In this document: piece by piece, positions 45,837-55,069 of the stretch
How positions within the stretch are numbered: position 1 is the first letter of the stretch
How the letters are laid out: each line of letters opens with the position of its first letter
Notes under the pieces: model-generated
Database searches by the model: none
What the model was told of the DNA's origin: nothing
What the model saw: only the letters and a program-made list of their open reading frames with translations
Made by a program: the position numbers and the translations under genes
From: Dyella_B sp035503745
Lineage (GTDB): Bacteria; Pseudomonadota; Gammaproteobacteria; Xanthomonadales; Rhodanobacteraceae
DNA length: 64,000 bases
NCBI RefSeq assembly: GCF_035503745.1
Contig: NZ_DATJTC010000010.1
Coordinates: forward strand, 24,050-88,049
Reading direction: 5' to 3'

Positions 45837-47140
45837 TGGCGAACGTATTGTCAAACATCGGTGACTGGGTAACCGAGCGGGCACCGGGCTTGATGCCGGT
45901 GTACCGCAAGCACATGACCGAATACTACGCGCCGAAGAATTTCAATCTTTGGTATTACTTCGGCTCGCTGGCGCTGCTGGTGCTGGTCAACCAGATCGTC
46001 ACCGGCATCTTCCTCACCATGAACTACGACCCGAGCGCGGCAGGCGCGTTCGATTCGGTGCAGTACATCATGCGCGACGTGGAGTGGGGCTGGCTGATCC
46101 GCTACATGCATACCACCGGTGCGTCGCTGTTCTTCGTGGTGATCTACCTGCACATGTTCCGCGGCATCCTCTACGGCTCGTACAAGAAACCGCGCGAGCT
46201 GGTGTGGCTCTTGGGCATGTTGATCTTCCTGGTGCTGATGGCCGAGGCGTTCATGGGCTACGTGCTGCCGTGGGGCAACATGTCGTTCTGGGGCGCGAAG
46301 GTGATCGTGTCGCTGTTTGGCACCATTCCGGTGATCGGCAAGGACCTGGTGCAGTGGATCATGGGCGACTTCCTGCCCGCCGACGCCACGCTCAACCGCT
46401 TCTTCGCGTTGCACGTGATCGCGCTGCCGCTGGTGTTGCTGCTGCTGGTGGTATTGCACCTGGCGGCGCTGCACGAAGTGGGCTCGAACAACCCCGACGG
46501 TGTCGACATCAAGCATGGCCCCAAGGGCAACCGCTGGGATCCGACCAAGCCGGCCGACGGCATTCCGTTCCATCCGTACTACACGGTGAAGGATCTGGTA
46601 GGCGTGGGTCTGTTCCTGGCCATCGCCGCCTTCATCATCTTCTTCCAGCCCACCTTCGGCGGCTGGTTCCTGGAGCACGACAACTCGATCGCCGCCAACA
46701 ACCTGGTGACGCCGGCGCAGATCAAGCCGGTGTGGTACTTCACCGCGTTCTACGCGATCGTGCGCATGATTCCCTCCGCCATGGGTACGGCGGTGTGGGG
46801 CGTGCTGGGCATGTTCGGATCGATCGCGCTGCTGTTCGCCCTGCCGTGGATCGACGTGGGCAAAGTGAAGTCGGTGCGTTATCGCGGCACCGGGTACAAG
46901 GTTGCGTTGACGCTGTTCGTGCTGGCGTTTTTCGGTCTGATGCTGATCGGCACCGACTACACCGACGAAATCTTTCCCAAGCTGTTTGGCGCCGATATCG
47001 ACATTACCGCCTGGGACAACGCGTTCGGCCGTGTGATGACGCTGATCTACTTCGGGTTCTTCGTATTCCTGTGGCTATACACGCATCTTGGTTGGGAAAA
47101 AACCAAGCCGGTTCCGGAACGGGTGACGATGCATGATTAA
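45836..47140 (+). CDS. petB: ubiquinol-cytochrome c reductase cytochrome b subunit
   Basis: Core membrane subunit of bc1, 434 aa, holding two b hemes and both quinone sites. Eight or nine hydrophobic helices are visible. Heme-ligand histidines fall in RYMHTTGASLFFVVIYLHMF (helix B) and in FALHVIALPLVLLLLVVLHL (helix D). The Qo-site motif appears as TPAQIKPVWYF rather than a bare PEWY, a proteobacterial variation. The C-terminus is slightly longer than in mitochondrial proteins. Middle gene of petABC; its end overlaps petC by 8 nt. Confidence 0.97.
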   Translation: MANVLSNIGDWVTERAPGLMPVYRKHMTEYYAPKNFNLWYYFGSLALLVLVNQIVTGIFLTMNYDPSAAGAFDSVQYIMRDVEWGWLIRYMHTTGASLFFVVIYLHMFRGILYGSYKKPRELVWLLGMLIFLVLMAEAFMGYVLPWGNMSFWGAKVIVSLFGTIPVIGKDLVQWIMGDFLPADATLNRFFALHVIALPLVLLLLVVLHLAALHEVGSNNPDGVDIKHGPKGNRWDPTKPADGIPFHPYYTVKDLVGVGLFLAIAAFIIFFQPTFGGWFLEHDNSIAANNLVTPAQIKPVWYFTAFYAIVRMIPSAMGTAVWGVLGMFGSIALLFALPWIDVGKVKSVRYRGTGYKVALTLFVLAFFGLMLIGTDYTDEIFPKLFGADIDITAWDNAFGRVMTLIYFGFFVFLWLYTHLGWEKTKPVPERVTMHD

Positions 47141-47876
47141 GCGCTACTTCTCCACGATTGCGTTGGCACTGGGCCTGCTTGCCGGCGCGAGTGCCGCCAT
47201 GGCCGACGAAGGTCCGGAACTGCCGTCGGCCGCCACCAACATTCGCGATACCGCCTCGCTGCGGCGCGGCGCCCACTTGTTCTTCAACTACTGCGTGGGC
47301 TGCCATTCGCTCAAGTACATGCGCTACGAGCGCATCGCGGACGACCTGGGGCTGACCCAGGACGAGGTGATGAACAACCTCAACTTCACCGGCGCCAAGT
47401 TCGGCGACCCGGTGATCTCGCACATGCCCGCGGACGACGCGCAGAAGTTCTTCGGCAAGGCGCCGCCGGACCTGTCGCTGGAAGTAAGCGCCAAGGGTGC
47501 GGACTGGGTGTTCGCCTACCTCAACGGGTTTTATCTGGATCCCAAGAGCCCGATCGGCTGGAACAACACCCTATTGCCCAACGCGGCCATGCCGTTCCCG
47601 CTATGGGAGCTGCAGGGCGAGCAGACGGCGGTGTTGAAGCCGGGCAGTTCGGCCGACGATCCCCAGATCGAAAAGCTGATCCTGACCCATCCCGGCCGCC
47701 TGACGCCCGAACAGTACCAGCAGGCCACCCGCGACCTGACCAACTTCCTCCAATACGTTTCCGAGCCGGCCGCCCTGCAGCGTCGCCACTACGGCATCTG
47801 GGTCGTGTTGTTCCTCCTGGCTTTCACCTTCCTGGCATATTTGCTAAAGAAGGAATATTGGAAGGACGTCCACTGA
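47133..47876 (+). CDS. petC: ubiquinol-cytochrome c reductase cytochrome c1 subunit
   Basis: Heme c subunit of bc1, 247 aa. Signal peptide MIKRYFSTIALALGLLAGAS, heme-binding CVGCH (Cys54, Cys57, His58), then the sixth-ligand Met region around NAAMPFPLW. A C-terminal membrane helix (WVVLFLLAFTFLAYLL) ends in KKEYWKDVH and anchors the protein. Electrons pass from the Rieske centre to a soluble or membrane cytochrome c. Followed after 56 nt by sspA, a conserved order in beta- and gammaproteobacteria. Confidence 0.97.
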   Translation: MIKRYFSTIALALGLLAGASAAMADEGPELPSAATNIRDTASLRRGAHLFFNYCVGCHSLKYMRYERIADDLGLTQDEVMNNLNFTGAKFGDPVISHMPADDAQKFFGKAPPDLSLEVSAKGADWVFAYLNGFYLDPKSPIGWNNTLLPNAAMPFPLWELQGEQTAVLKPGSSADDPQIEKLILTHPGRLTPEQYQQATRDLTNFLQYVSEPAALQRRHYGIWVVLFLLAFTFLAYLLKKEYWKDVH

Positions 47877-47932
47877 AGGGACTGGTGACCGCCGGCTGAT
47901 CCGGCGGTCATAGGCGATGGGGAGGAAGGTGC

Positions 47933-48559
47933 ATGGTCCAGAACGCTCGTTCCCGGACGGTACTTGCCATGTATTCGGCCGCCGATGACATCCAATGTCA
48001 CCGCGTGCGCCTGGTGTTGGCGGCCAAGGGGGTGACCTACGACCTGGTGCAGGTCGACCCGGCCAAGCCCCCGCAGGACCTGATCGATCTCAACCCGTAC
48101 GGCTCGCTGCCGACCCTGGTCGATCGCGAGCTTACGCTCTACGACACCTCGGTGATCTGCGAGTACCTGGACGAACGCTACCCGCACCCGCCGCTGATGC
48201 CGATCGATCCGCTGTCGCGCGCGCGGCTGCGCCTGGCCGCCGTGCGGATCGAGCGCGACTGGCTGCCCGAAGTGGAGCATATCCGTGCCGGCGGGCGACC
48301 GGCCGACACGGCGCGCAAGCATCTGCGCGAACACCTGTTGGGCGCCTTGCCCTTGTTCAAGGCGTCCAAGTTCTTTCTCAACCCGGAGATGAGCTTGGCC
48401 GATTGCCTGGTGGCGCCGGTGGTATGGCGCCTGCCGGCGCTGGGCGTGGACCTGGGGCGTGAGGGCAAGCCGATCCTCGATTACGGCGAGCGCCTGTTCC
48501 ACAGCCAGGGTTATACGCGCAGCCTGACCCCCGACGAGAAGGCACTGCGGATGCCCTAA
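47933..48559 (+). CDS. sspA: stringent starvation protein A (GST-fold RNA polymerase-associated)
   Basis: Glutathione-S-transferase-fold protein, 208 aa, that binds RNA polymerase and acts in acid and stationary-phase survival. The thioredoxin-like N-terminus begins with MYSAADDIQCHRVRLVLAAKG, followed by VDPAKPPQDLIDLNPYGSLPTLVDRELTLYDTSVICEYLDERYP, the classic SspA pattern; it lacks a GST catalytic Tyr/Ser/Cys pattern. An alpha-helical C-terminal domain completes it. Lies between petC and sspB. Confidence 0.93.
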   Translation: MVQNARSRTVLAMYSAADDIQCHRVRLVLAAKGVTYDLVQVDPAKPPQDLIDLNPYGSLPTLVDRELTLYDTSVICEYLDERYPHPPLMPIDPLSRARLRLAAVRIERDWLPEVEHIRAGGRPADTARKHLREHLLGALPLFKASKFFLNPEMSLADCLVAPVVWRLPALGVDLGREGKPILDYGERLFHSQGYTRSLTPDEKALRMP

Positions 48560-48618
48560 CCGGATGCCGGTCGGGTTTGCACAGCGTCTGGACATCAAGG
48601 CGCATTTCAAATTCAATA

Positions 48619-48648
48619 CGTTGCAGCCGGCCCTGGCCGGCCGCAACG
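48619..48648. other. strong hairpin between sspA and sspB
   Basis: CGTTGC (48619-48624) pairs with GCAACG (48643-48648) and, across one mismatch, GCCGGC with GCCGGC around a 4-nt loop. No T-run follows on either strand, so it is probably not a simple terminator; it may stabilise or process the petABC-sspA message. Confidence 0.5.
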
Positions 48649-48783
48649 CTTCGGTACGCCGGTTTGGCAGGTGGCCCGTCTGCTTTCGCCGTCATCCGTC
48701 CGTTCTGCCAGCAGCCAGGATCGGTGACATCCTTCCCGCATAGATCAGAGCGCCTCCCGGTGACCCAGCAGGACTCCCACGGC

Positions 48784-49206
48784 ATGACCTCCAATCGCCC
48801 CTATCTGTTGCGGGCGATTTACGACTGGATCAGCGACAACAATCTCACACCGTACATGCTGGTGGATGCCACGCGCAGCGGCGTGCGCGTACCCACGCAC
48901 GTGATCAAGAACGGGCAGGTCGTGCTCAACCTGGCCATGCGCGCGGTGGCCAACCTGGACTTGGGTAACGAATGGATCAGTTTCCAGGCGCGCTTTTCCG
49001 GCGTGAGCCACAGCATCCAGATCCCGATTCCGGCGGTGCTGGCGCTGTACGCACAGGAGAACGGGCAGGGCATGATGTTTCCGGCCGATGAGGATGGCAG
49101 CGAGCCGCCCACCGATACGCCACCCTCGCCACCGGCGCCGGAGCCGCCCAGTGACGGCGACAAGCCAAAGCGCAGCGGTGGATCGCATTTGCGGGTGGTG
49201 AAGTAG
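48784..49206 (+). CDS. sspB: ClpXP protease specificity-enhancing factor SspB
   Basis: Adaptor that hands ssrA-tagged proteins to ClpXP, 140 aa from ATG 48784; an in-frame GTG at 48760 would add 8 residues. The folded domain (SNRPYLLRAIYDWISDNN to VLALYAQENGQGMMF) binds the tag. A flexible Pro/Ser-rich linker and the C-terminal ClpX-binding peptide (SHLRVVK, matching the LRVVK end of other SspB proteins) follow. Separated from sspA by 224 bp that hold only a hairpin. Confidence 0.94.
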   Translation: MTSNRPYLLRAIYDWISDNNLTPYMLVDATRSGVRVPTHVIKNGQVVLNLAMRAVANLDLGNEWISFQARFSGVSHSIQIPIPAVLALYAQENGQGMMFPADEDGSEPPTDTPPSPPAPEPPSDGDKPKRSGGSHLRVVK

Positions 49207-49302
49207 TCACCGCACCGTCATGCCGCCGCGACCTTTGCCGGCATGGCGGCAAGGTGCGGCGCGATCTGGTTGCCAGGGTGTGGATGGCTGCCGGGATGCC
49301 GC

Positions 49303-49719
49303 TTAGTGCCGCGCATCCCGATGACGCACTGGCCGCCGGAACGGCAGCACGTTGCCCTCCGCGGAAGCGGGCGGCTGCGGCAACGATGCTTGCTCCCGCT
49401 CAGGCATATACAACTCGATGGTAGGCAGGATCAGCGCCGTCATCACGTTGCCGATCATCCACAGATGGCCGGCTTCGCGATCGTTGCCGTCGATGCTCAC
49501 CTCGAAGCTGTAACGCCGTTCGACGACGCGCTGGCCGTGGATGCGACGCAGGCGCAACCCGCTCAACCCGACCGTTTCATCCAGCAGTTGCAAACCGTGC
49601 TGGTAACAGCGTGTGCGTGCTTCCTGGATGGCCTTGTCGCGAGCGCGGCTCAGCGACAGCCACGTGCCGGCGATCGCGAGCAGGATAAGCAGCAGCAATA
49701 AGGTGGCCAGGTCGCCCAT
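49303..49719 (-). CDS. DUF3301 membrane-anchored protein
   Basis: Small protein of 138 aa from ATG 49719. One N-terminal membrane helix (LATLLLLLILLAIAGTWL) is followed by a soluble domain with RDKAIQEARTRCYQHGLQLLDETVGLSGLRL and YSFEVSIDGNDREAGHLWMIGNVMT, the DUF3301 pattern; the C-terminus is low-complexity and basic. Function unknown. It lies 37 nt after nadC and ends the DUF1631-nadC-DUF3301 run. Convergent with sspB. Confidence 0.75.
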   Translation of the reverse strand: MGDLATLLLLLILLAIAGTWLSLSRARDKAIQEARTRCYQHGLQLLDETVGLSGLRLRRIHGQRVVERRYSFEVSIDGNDREAGHLWMIGNVMTALILPTIELYMPEREQASLPQPPASAEGNVLPFRRPVRHRDARH

Positions 49720-49756
49720 GCGACGTAGTGTGTGGGCGGCCCCGGCGGGTCGCAAG

Positions 49757-50614
49757 TCACCCGATCTTCAGGCGCAGCGAAAGATCGATGGCGTGCACGT
49801 TCTTGGTCAGCGCCCCGACCGAGATGTAGTCCACGCCGGTGCGGGCGTATTCGCCAATGGTCTGAAGGTTCACGTTGCCGGAAATTTCCAGCGGCACGCT
49901 TCCCGCGGTCATCGCCACCGCCTCACGCATCAGCGGCAGGGTGAAATTATCGAGCATGATGCGGTCAACGCCCGCATCCAGCGCTTGCTGCAGTTCGTCG
50001 AGGTTTTCCACTTCCACGATCAGCTGCAGCGAAGGATGGAGCTGGCGCGCGGCCAGTACCGCCGCCGCGATGCTGCCGGCCGCGATGATGTGGTTTTCCT
50101 TTACCAGGATGGCGTCGTACAGGCCCATGCGGTGATTGTGTCCGCCGCCGCAGCGCACCGCGTATTTCTGCGCCAGGCGCATGCCCGGAACAGTCTTGCG
50201 GGTATCGATCACGCGCACCTTGGTGCCGGCCACGGCGGCCATGTAGGCCGCGGTGATGGTGGCGGTGCCCGATAGCATTTGCAGGAAATTCAGCGCGGAG
50301 CGTTCGGCGCTGACCAGGGCGCGCGCGTTGCCGCGCATCTGGCACACCACCGTGCCCGGCGCGATCCGGTCGCCATCGCTGGCCTGCCAGTCGATGCGCG
50401 CGTTCGGGTCGAGCCTGAGCACGCAGGCGTTGAACCAGGGGATGCCCGCGAGCACGGCATCGTCGCGGCAGGTCAGTTGCGCGAAGGCTTCGGCATCGGC
50501 GGGCAACAGGCTGGCGGTGGCGTCGCCTTTGCCGAGGTCTTCGGCGAAAGCGCGATCTACGTCTGCGGCGATCAGGGCAGGGTCGGGCGGGGTGAAACGA
50601 AAGGCGGCGGTCAT
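49757..50614 (-). CDS. nadC: nicotinate-nucleotide pyrophosphorylase (carboxylating)
   Basis: Quinolinate phosphoribosyltransferase of NAD synthesis, 285 aa, cytoplasmic. Typical blocks: AEDLGKGDATASLL, RSALNFLQMLSGTAT, VIDTRKTVPGMRLAQKYAVRCGGGHNHR (split here by the substrate-binding Arg/Lys/His residues), DAILVKENHI and ISGNVNLQTI near the C-terminus. The ATG at 50614 overlaps the stop of the DUF1631 gene (ATGA). Confidence 0.96.
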   Translation of the reverse strand: MTAAFRFTPPDPALIAADVDRAFAEDLGKGDATASLLPADAEAFAQLTCRDDAVLAGIPWFNACVLRLDPNARIDWQASDGDRIAPGTVVCQMRGNARALVSAERSALNFLQMLSGTATITAAYMAAVAGTKVRVIDTRKTVPGMRLAQKYAVRCGGGHNHRMGLYDAILVKENHIIAAGSIAAAVLAARQLHPSLQLIVEVENLDELQQALDAGVDRIMLDNFTLPLMREAVAMTAGSVPLEISGNVNLQTIGEYARTGVDYISVGALTKNVHAIDLSLRLKIG

Positions 50615-52923
50615 TCGGTATCGCTGGGTTTGACTTCCTCATGACTTAGCCGGTCGACGATGGCATCCATCGCGCGGTCGAACAGAGCATTGGAAGCGAG
50701 GATGCGCGCCCGCCCGTCAGCCATCACGACGGCCAGTTCGTAGGGCGAGTAATCGGCCACCTTGAGGCCGCGGCGGTTGACGAACAGGTAGCGGCCGCTC
50801 ATCGGGCTGATCCACGACAGCTTGGCGCGCTCGAAGTGTTCGTCCTGGGTGTTGAATTCAAGCCAGATGCCCGGCTTGAGCGCGTTGACGCGTTCCAGTT
50901 CCTCGCGCACTTCCGGCGCGATCGCGGCAGCTTCCGGTTCGGCATTGGCCGATTCGTCGTCCAGGTCCGCCATGCTCTCGGCGATCGGCTGGATGCTTTC
51001 GGGAATCGGCAGCGGAGCGGGGGCGTTGCCCTGGAGCGCCTGCGGCTCTTCGGTGGCCGGCACAGCCTCGCCCAGTTGCTGGCGGTAGTAGCCATGCAAC
51101 TGGCCCAGCAGGCGTTCGATGTCGGCGTCCTGGAACGCCACGTTCGCCAGGCCCTTGCGCAGCGCGCGCTCGATGCCAGGCAGCAATTGGCGCAGGTCGC
51201 GCTTGGCCTCGGGGGTGCGCACGGGCTTGGTGCTGGCGATGAACGCGTCGACGAAACGCAGGGCTTCGCGGAATTCGGTGGATTCCTCGCCCTTGCGCAG
51301 GATGGTGAGCACCATGTAGTTGGCCCAGGCGCGCGACAGCACGCCATGGACCAGCGGCGGCAATATGTGGTCGCCGATGCGGTTGAGGATTTCGCGTGCG
51401 GCGCGGCGGCGCGCCTGTTCTAGCTTTTCCCTGCCGCGCGTGGATTCGGCCACGCGCTGTTCGGCCAGTTCCGCGCGGCGGCGGTTAGCGTCCTGGAACA
51501 GCTGCAGTTCGGCCGACAGGCGATCGAAGATCGACATGTCGTCGTCGAATTCCTGCAGCAGGCGATCGACGATGGCCTTGACGGTGTCGTGCAGGCGGCC
51601 GTCGCGGTCCGATTCCTCCGACCAGCTCTTGGCCGCATCGGCCAGGCCGTCGAGCAGGCGGCGTGCCGGATGCTGGCGGTGCGCGAACAGCTTGCGGTCG
51701 AGGATCGCGGCCTTCAGATACGGAATCTGCAGGCGCGCCAGCAGCACCTGCATCTGCGGCGGCAGGTTTTTGTCTTCGAGGATGAACTCGAACAGCATGC
51801 CGACCAGATCGATGGTGTCTTCATCGATGGTGGCGATCTGACCCGGGCGTTGGCCGCGCAGGGAACCCAACTGCGCCAGCAGCTGTTCCTTCAGGTGCAG
51901 TACCTGTTCGGTGATGGCCATGACGTTGCCCTCGGCCAGGGGCATCGCCGGTGCCGGCTGCAGCGCGGCAGCCTGGCTTTGCAGCACGCTCAGCGCGCCG
52001 ATCAGCTCGTTGGCGGTAGGCAGCGGTCCATGCGTCATCGCCGACATCGGCACGGTCGGATGCGCGCGCCGCGCGCCGAACAACGTGCGCAAGGTTTGCA
52101 GCAGTTCCGCCGATGCTTCGCCGTCGTCCGCCGCGGGAACGTCGCCTTGTTGTGCCAAGGCTGCCGCCGCACCGGCCGTGCCGGCCGCCGCACTGGCGCC
52201 CGAGGCGGGGGTGCGCAGTACCTCATGGCGCAGCTGCGGCAGCACGCCCGCGCGCATCAGTTCGGCGTTGGTTTCCTGGTACAGCTCGTCCAGCGACGCC
52301 ATCACGTAGCGGTCGAACAGCTTGTAGATGATCAGCTTCACGCGCATGTCGGCGCTCAGTTCGCGCATCGACAGGCGGAACGCCTGGGCCAGCAGGGCCG
52401 GCCCGATCGGATTGGTGGCGTCTTCGATGCGCGTGCCGCCGCAGATGACGGACAGGCGCTGGTTCACCGCAAACAGGTCGCGCGCCAGGCGCGTTTCGTT
52501 CTTGCCGATCAGGCTGGTGATGGCGAGCGATTCTTCCAGCTCATTGTCGGCCACCAGCGAAAGCTCGATGGAGCCGGCCACGGGCGCCGGAGTGTTGTTC
52601 TGGCCGGGGCTGCGCTGGCCGCTGACGAAGTCGTTGAGCTCGCGCGAGACCTGCGCCAGAAAGCTGCGCTCGATCACCGGGCGGCGTTTGCGCACTTCGC
52701 GCATGCCGTCGAAGTAATGCATTTGCGCGGCGTTGTTTTCGGCCTTCTCGGCAAGGTCGAAGAGGGCGTCGTCGACGTGCTCGAACATGTTGCCGATGTA
52801 CTGCTGCAGGCGACGCGCGGCAATGCTGCGAACGGCGTTCAGCAGGTCGCCCCCGCGACCGTTGGCAGGGTCCAGGCGCTGGCTGAGATTGACGATGTTC
52901 GATGAATCGTTCGCTTCTTTCAT
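50611..52923 (-). CDS. DUF1631 family protein
   Basis: Large cytoplasmic, mainly alpha-helical protein, 770 aa from ATG 52923 (AGGGG 8 nt upstream; a GTG two codons earlier is possible). It matches DUF1631, often mislabelled thymidine phosphorylase. The C-terminal ~100 residues (WLEFNTQDEHFERAKLSWISP, YLFVNRRGLKVADYS) look like a small beta-barrel of PilZ type, which would suggest cyclic-di-GMP or surface-behaviour links, but the RxxxR and D/NxSxxG residues of c-di-GMP binding are not evident. Coupled to nadC by a 4-nt overlap. Confidence 0.75.
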   Translation of the reverse strand: MKEANDSSNIVNLSQRLDPANGRGGDLLNAVRSIAARRLQQYIGNMFEHVDDALFDLAEKAENNAAQMHYFDGMREVRKRRPVIERSFLAQVSRELNDFVSGQRSPGQNNTPAPVAGSIELSLVADNELEESLAITSLIGKNETRLARDLFAVNQRLSVICGGTRIEDATNPIGPALLAQAFRLSMRELSADMRVKLIIYKLFDRYVMASLDELYQETNAELMRAGVLPQLRHEVLRTPASGASAAAGTAGAAAALAQQGDVPAADDGEASAELLQTLRTLFGARRAHPTVPMSAMTHGPLPTANELIGALSVLQSQAAALQPAPAMPLAEGNVMAITEQVLHLKEQLLAQLGSLRGQRPGQIATIDEDTIDLVGMLFEFILEDKNLPPQMQVLLARLQIPYLKAAILDRKLFAHRQHPARRLLDGLADAAKSWSEESDRDGRLHDTVKAIVDRLLQEFDDDMSIFDRLSAELQLFQDANRRRAELAEQRVAESTRGREKLEQARRRAAREILNRIGDHILPPLVHGVLSRAWANYMVLTILRKGEESTEFREALRFVDAFIASTKPVRTPEAKRDLRQLLPGIERALRKGLANVAFQDADIERLLGQLHGYYRQQLGEAVPATEEPQALQGNAPAPLPIPESIQPIAESMADLDDESANAEPEAAAIAPEVREELERVNALKPGIWLEFNTQDEHFERAKLSWISPMSGRYLFVNRRGLKVADYSPYELAVVMADGRARILASNALFDRAMDAIVDRLSHEEVKPSDTE

Positions 52924-53071
52924 CGCCACACCCCTGTGGTGGAACCCGTTTACTTATGACGACGGTCTGCCGGCTTATCTAGGCACGATAAGCGAAAACG
53001 GGTTGCCCCGCTATGTCGGGCGTCAAAGAATCTCACTTTGCCGTTCAGGCGGGGCCGCGGCGGCGCGGTTT

Positions 53072-53344
53072 TTACGGCGCCGGGGGGAAGTCGGTGAGCT
53101 GGGGGGTGCCGATGCCTTCCTCGGGGAGCATCACCGGGATGCCGTCCTCGACCCGGTAGACCACTTTGCGGTCCACCGTGATCAGCCCCTCGGCCAGGCG
53201 CCCCTGCACCGTGCCGCCGGCTACGTTGAGCAACTGGCCCCCGTCGATGGCCCGGTTCAGCGCGGCCAGCTCGCCGTTGTTGAGCAATCGCAGCGGGGTC
53301 TTGCTGACCGGGCAGCACAGAATGTCGAGGAGGCGCTTGTCCAT
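53072..53344 (-). CDS. Trm112-family (YcaR-like) protein
   Basis: Small protein of 90 aa from ATG 53344. MDKRLLDILCCPVSKTPL is the canonical Trm112/YcaR start, with a shortened cysteine arrangement (CC only, no second CxxC), as is usual for proteobacterial members. VDRKVVYRVEDGIPVMLPEE is the second conserved block. Its cellular role is not well defined in bacteria; YcaR genes often sit by kdsB or lpxK, here it stands alone and diverges from purE. Confidence 0.85.
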   Translation of the reverse strand: MDKRLLDILCCPVSKTPLRLLNNGELAALNRAIDGGQLLNVAGGTVQGRLAEGLITVDRKVVYRVEDGIPVMLPEEGIGTPQLTDFPPAP

Positions 53345-53362
53345 GGATGACGGCGGGTATCG

Positions 53363-53390
53363 TTGCAACGTGGGGAAGTACGTACAATAT
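53363..53390 (+). promoter_or_regulatory. possible sigma-70 promoter for purE
   Basis: TTGCAA (53363-53368) and CAATAT (53385-53390) are 16 bp apart, with TACAAT overlapping the latter as another -10. The pair lies 22 bp before the purE start codon, in the 67-bp gap between the divergent Trm112-like gene and purE. A PurR-like box was not recognised. Confidence 0.35.
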
Positions 53391-53411
53391 CCCCTTTTGG
53401 ACGACCGGGCC

Positions 53412-53915
53412 ATGACGGGAACAGCTGCGGCACCGCGGGTTGGTGTGGTGATGGGATCGCGTTCTGATTGGGAAACCATGACGCATGCGGCTGAAATACT
53501 TCAAGCCCTGGGCGTGCCCCATGAGGTGCGCGTGGTCTCCGCACACCGCACGCCCGACCTGTTGTTCCGCTACGCCGAAGAGGCCGTGGAGCGCGGCATC
53601 CAGGTCATCATCGCCGGCGCCGGCGGCGCCGCCCACCTGCCGGGCATGCTGGCCGCCAAGACGCGCCTGCCGGTGCTGGGGGTGCCGGTGCAGTCCAAGG
53701 CGCTGAACGGCATGGATTCGCTGCTTTCCATCGCGCAGATGCCGGCGGGCATTCCCGTGGGTACGCTGGCGATCGGGCGCGCCGGGGCGGTCAATGCGGG
53801 CCTGCTGGCTGCTTCGGTGCTGGCGCTGCACGATCCGGCCCTGGCCAAGGCGGTCGAAGCCTATCGCGCCAGGCAGACCCAGGGCGTCCTGGACCATCCG
53901 GACCCGCGCACGTGA
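53412..53915 (+). CDS. purE: 5-(carboxyamino)imidazole ribonucleotide mutase
   Basis: Moves the carboxyl group of N5-CAIR to C4 in purine synthesis, 167 aa from ATG 53412. Active-site blocks: VGVVMGSRSDWETM, VSAHRTPDLLF (catalytic His), GAGGAAHLPGMLAAKT, and VPVQSKALNGMDSLLSIAQMP, the last split by the family's GMDSL. Its stop overlaps the GTG start of purK (GTGA), giving strict coupling of the two steps. Confidence 0.97.
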   Translation: MTGTAAAPRVGVVMGSRSDWETMTHAAEILQALGVPHEVRVVSAHRTPDLLFRYAEEAVERGIQVIIAGAGGAAHLPGMLAAKTRLPVLGVPVQSKALNGMDSLLSIAQMPAGIPVGTLAIGRAGAVNAGLLAASVLALHDPALAKAVEAYRARQTQGVLDHPDPRT

Positions 53916-55066
53916 CCGCTCGCCGTCAACCCGTGCTGGGCATCCTTGGCGGCGGCCAGCTGGCCCGCATGCTTGCGCTCGCCGCCGCGCCGCTGGGCGT
54001 CAATACGCTGGTGGTGGACAGCGCGCCCGATGCCTGTGCCGGCCAGGTGGCACCGCTGCGGCTGGCCGACTGGACCGACTACGCGGCGCTGGAGAAATTC
54101 GCCGCGGAAGTGGACGTAGTCACCTTCGATTTCGAGAACGTGCCGGCCGAGACCGCGCACTGGCTCGCCGAGCGCGTGGCGGTTTTCCCCGACCCGCGCG
54201 CCTTGGCCGTTGCGCAGGATCGCCTGGCCGAAAAGACCCTGTTTCGCGAATGCGGCTTGCAGACGCCGGCCTTCGAAGCGGTGGATACGCGCGCGGATCT
54301 CGACCGTGCCCTGGCAACCATCGGTACACCGGCCATCCTCAAGACGCGCCGCCTGGGTTACGACGGCAAGGGGCAGTTCCGCATCAAGCAAGCGTCCGAC
54401 GCCGAGGCCGCCTGGGCCGCACTGGGCGCGCAGGCCGATGCCCATGGCCTGATCCTGGAAGCCTTCGTGCCATTCGAGCGCGAGCTTTCGGTGCTGGCGG
54501 TGCGTGCGCGCGACGGCGATTTCCGCATCTGGCCGCTGACCCAGAACTGGCACACCGACGGCGTGCTGAGTTTCAGCCTGGCGCCTGCATTCGATGTCCA
54601 GGCTCTGCAGGCACGTGCCCACGAGCTGGCGCGCATTCTTGCCGAACGCCTGGGCTATGTGGGCGTGTTCGCACTGGAGCTTTTCGTCAAGGACGGCCAG
54701 CTGCTCGGCAACGAGATGGCGCCGCGCGTGCATAACTCCGGCCACTGGACCATCGAGGGCGCCATCGCCAGCCAGTTCGAGAATCACGTGCGCGCCGTGC
54801 TCGGCCTGCCGCTGGGCAGCACCGCGGCACGCGGCTTCTCGGGCATGTTCAACTGGATCGGCGAGCTGCCCGATGCGACCGCGGCGCTCAACACGGTCGA
54901 TGCGCATTGGCACGACTACGGCAAGCAGCCGCGGCCGGGGCGTAAGGTGGGTCACGCGACGGTGTGTGCGAAAGAGGCGCGGGAGCTTGCCGCGCGCATC
55001 GATGAAATGGCGAGTGCGCTCAAGCGCGAGGAGCAGGCCGCGCTGGCGCTGAACGTACTGCGCTAG
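53912..55066 (+). CDS. purK: 5-(carboxyamino)imidazole ribonucleotide synthase
   Basis: ATP-grasp enzyme making N5-CAIR from AIR, bicarbonate and ATP, 384 aa. Start GTG 53912 inside the purE stop. PVLGILGGGQLARMLALAA opens the N-terminal domain. ATP-grasp signatures include ILKTRRLGYDGKGQF, LILEAFVPFERELSVLAVR and NEMAPRVHNSGHWTIEG. It supplies PurE directly. The gene is followed by a GC-rich hairpin repeat and convergent sodB. Confidence 0.97.
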   Translation: MTARRQPVLGILGGGQLARMLALAAAPLGVNTLVVDSAPDACAGQVAPLRLADWTDYAALEKFAAEVDVVTFDFENVPAETAHWLAERVAVFPDPRALAVAQDRLAEKTLFRECGLQTPAFEAVDTRADLDRALATIGTPAILKTRRLGYDGKGQFRIKQASDAEAAWAALGAQADAHGLILEAFVPFERELSVLAVRARDGDFRIWPLTQNWHTDGVLSFSLAPAFDVQALQARAHELARILAERLGYVGVFALELFVKDGQLLGNEMAPRVHNSGHWTIEGAIASQFENHVRAVLGLPLGSTAARGFSGMFNWIGELPDATAALNTVDAHWHDYGKQPRPGRKVGHATVCAKEARELAARIDEMASALKREEQAALALNVLR

Positions 55067-55069
55067 CGC

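Noticed and set aside
50611..52923. Thymidine phosphorylase annotation often attached to this family
   Set aside because: No phosphorylase motifs; the protein fits DUF1631.
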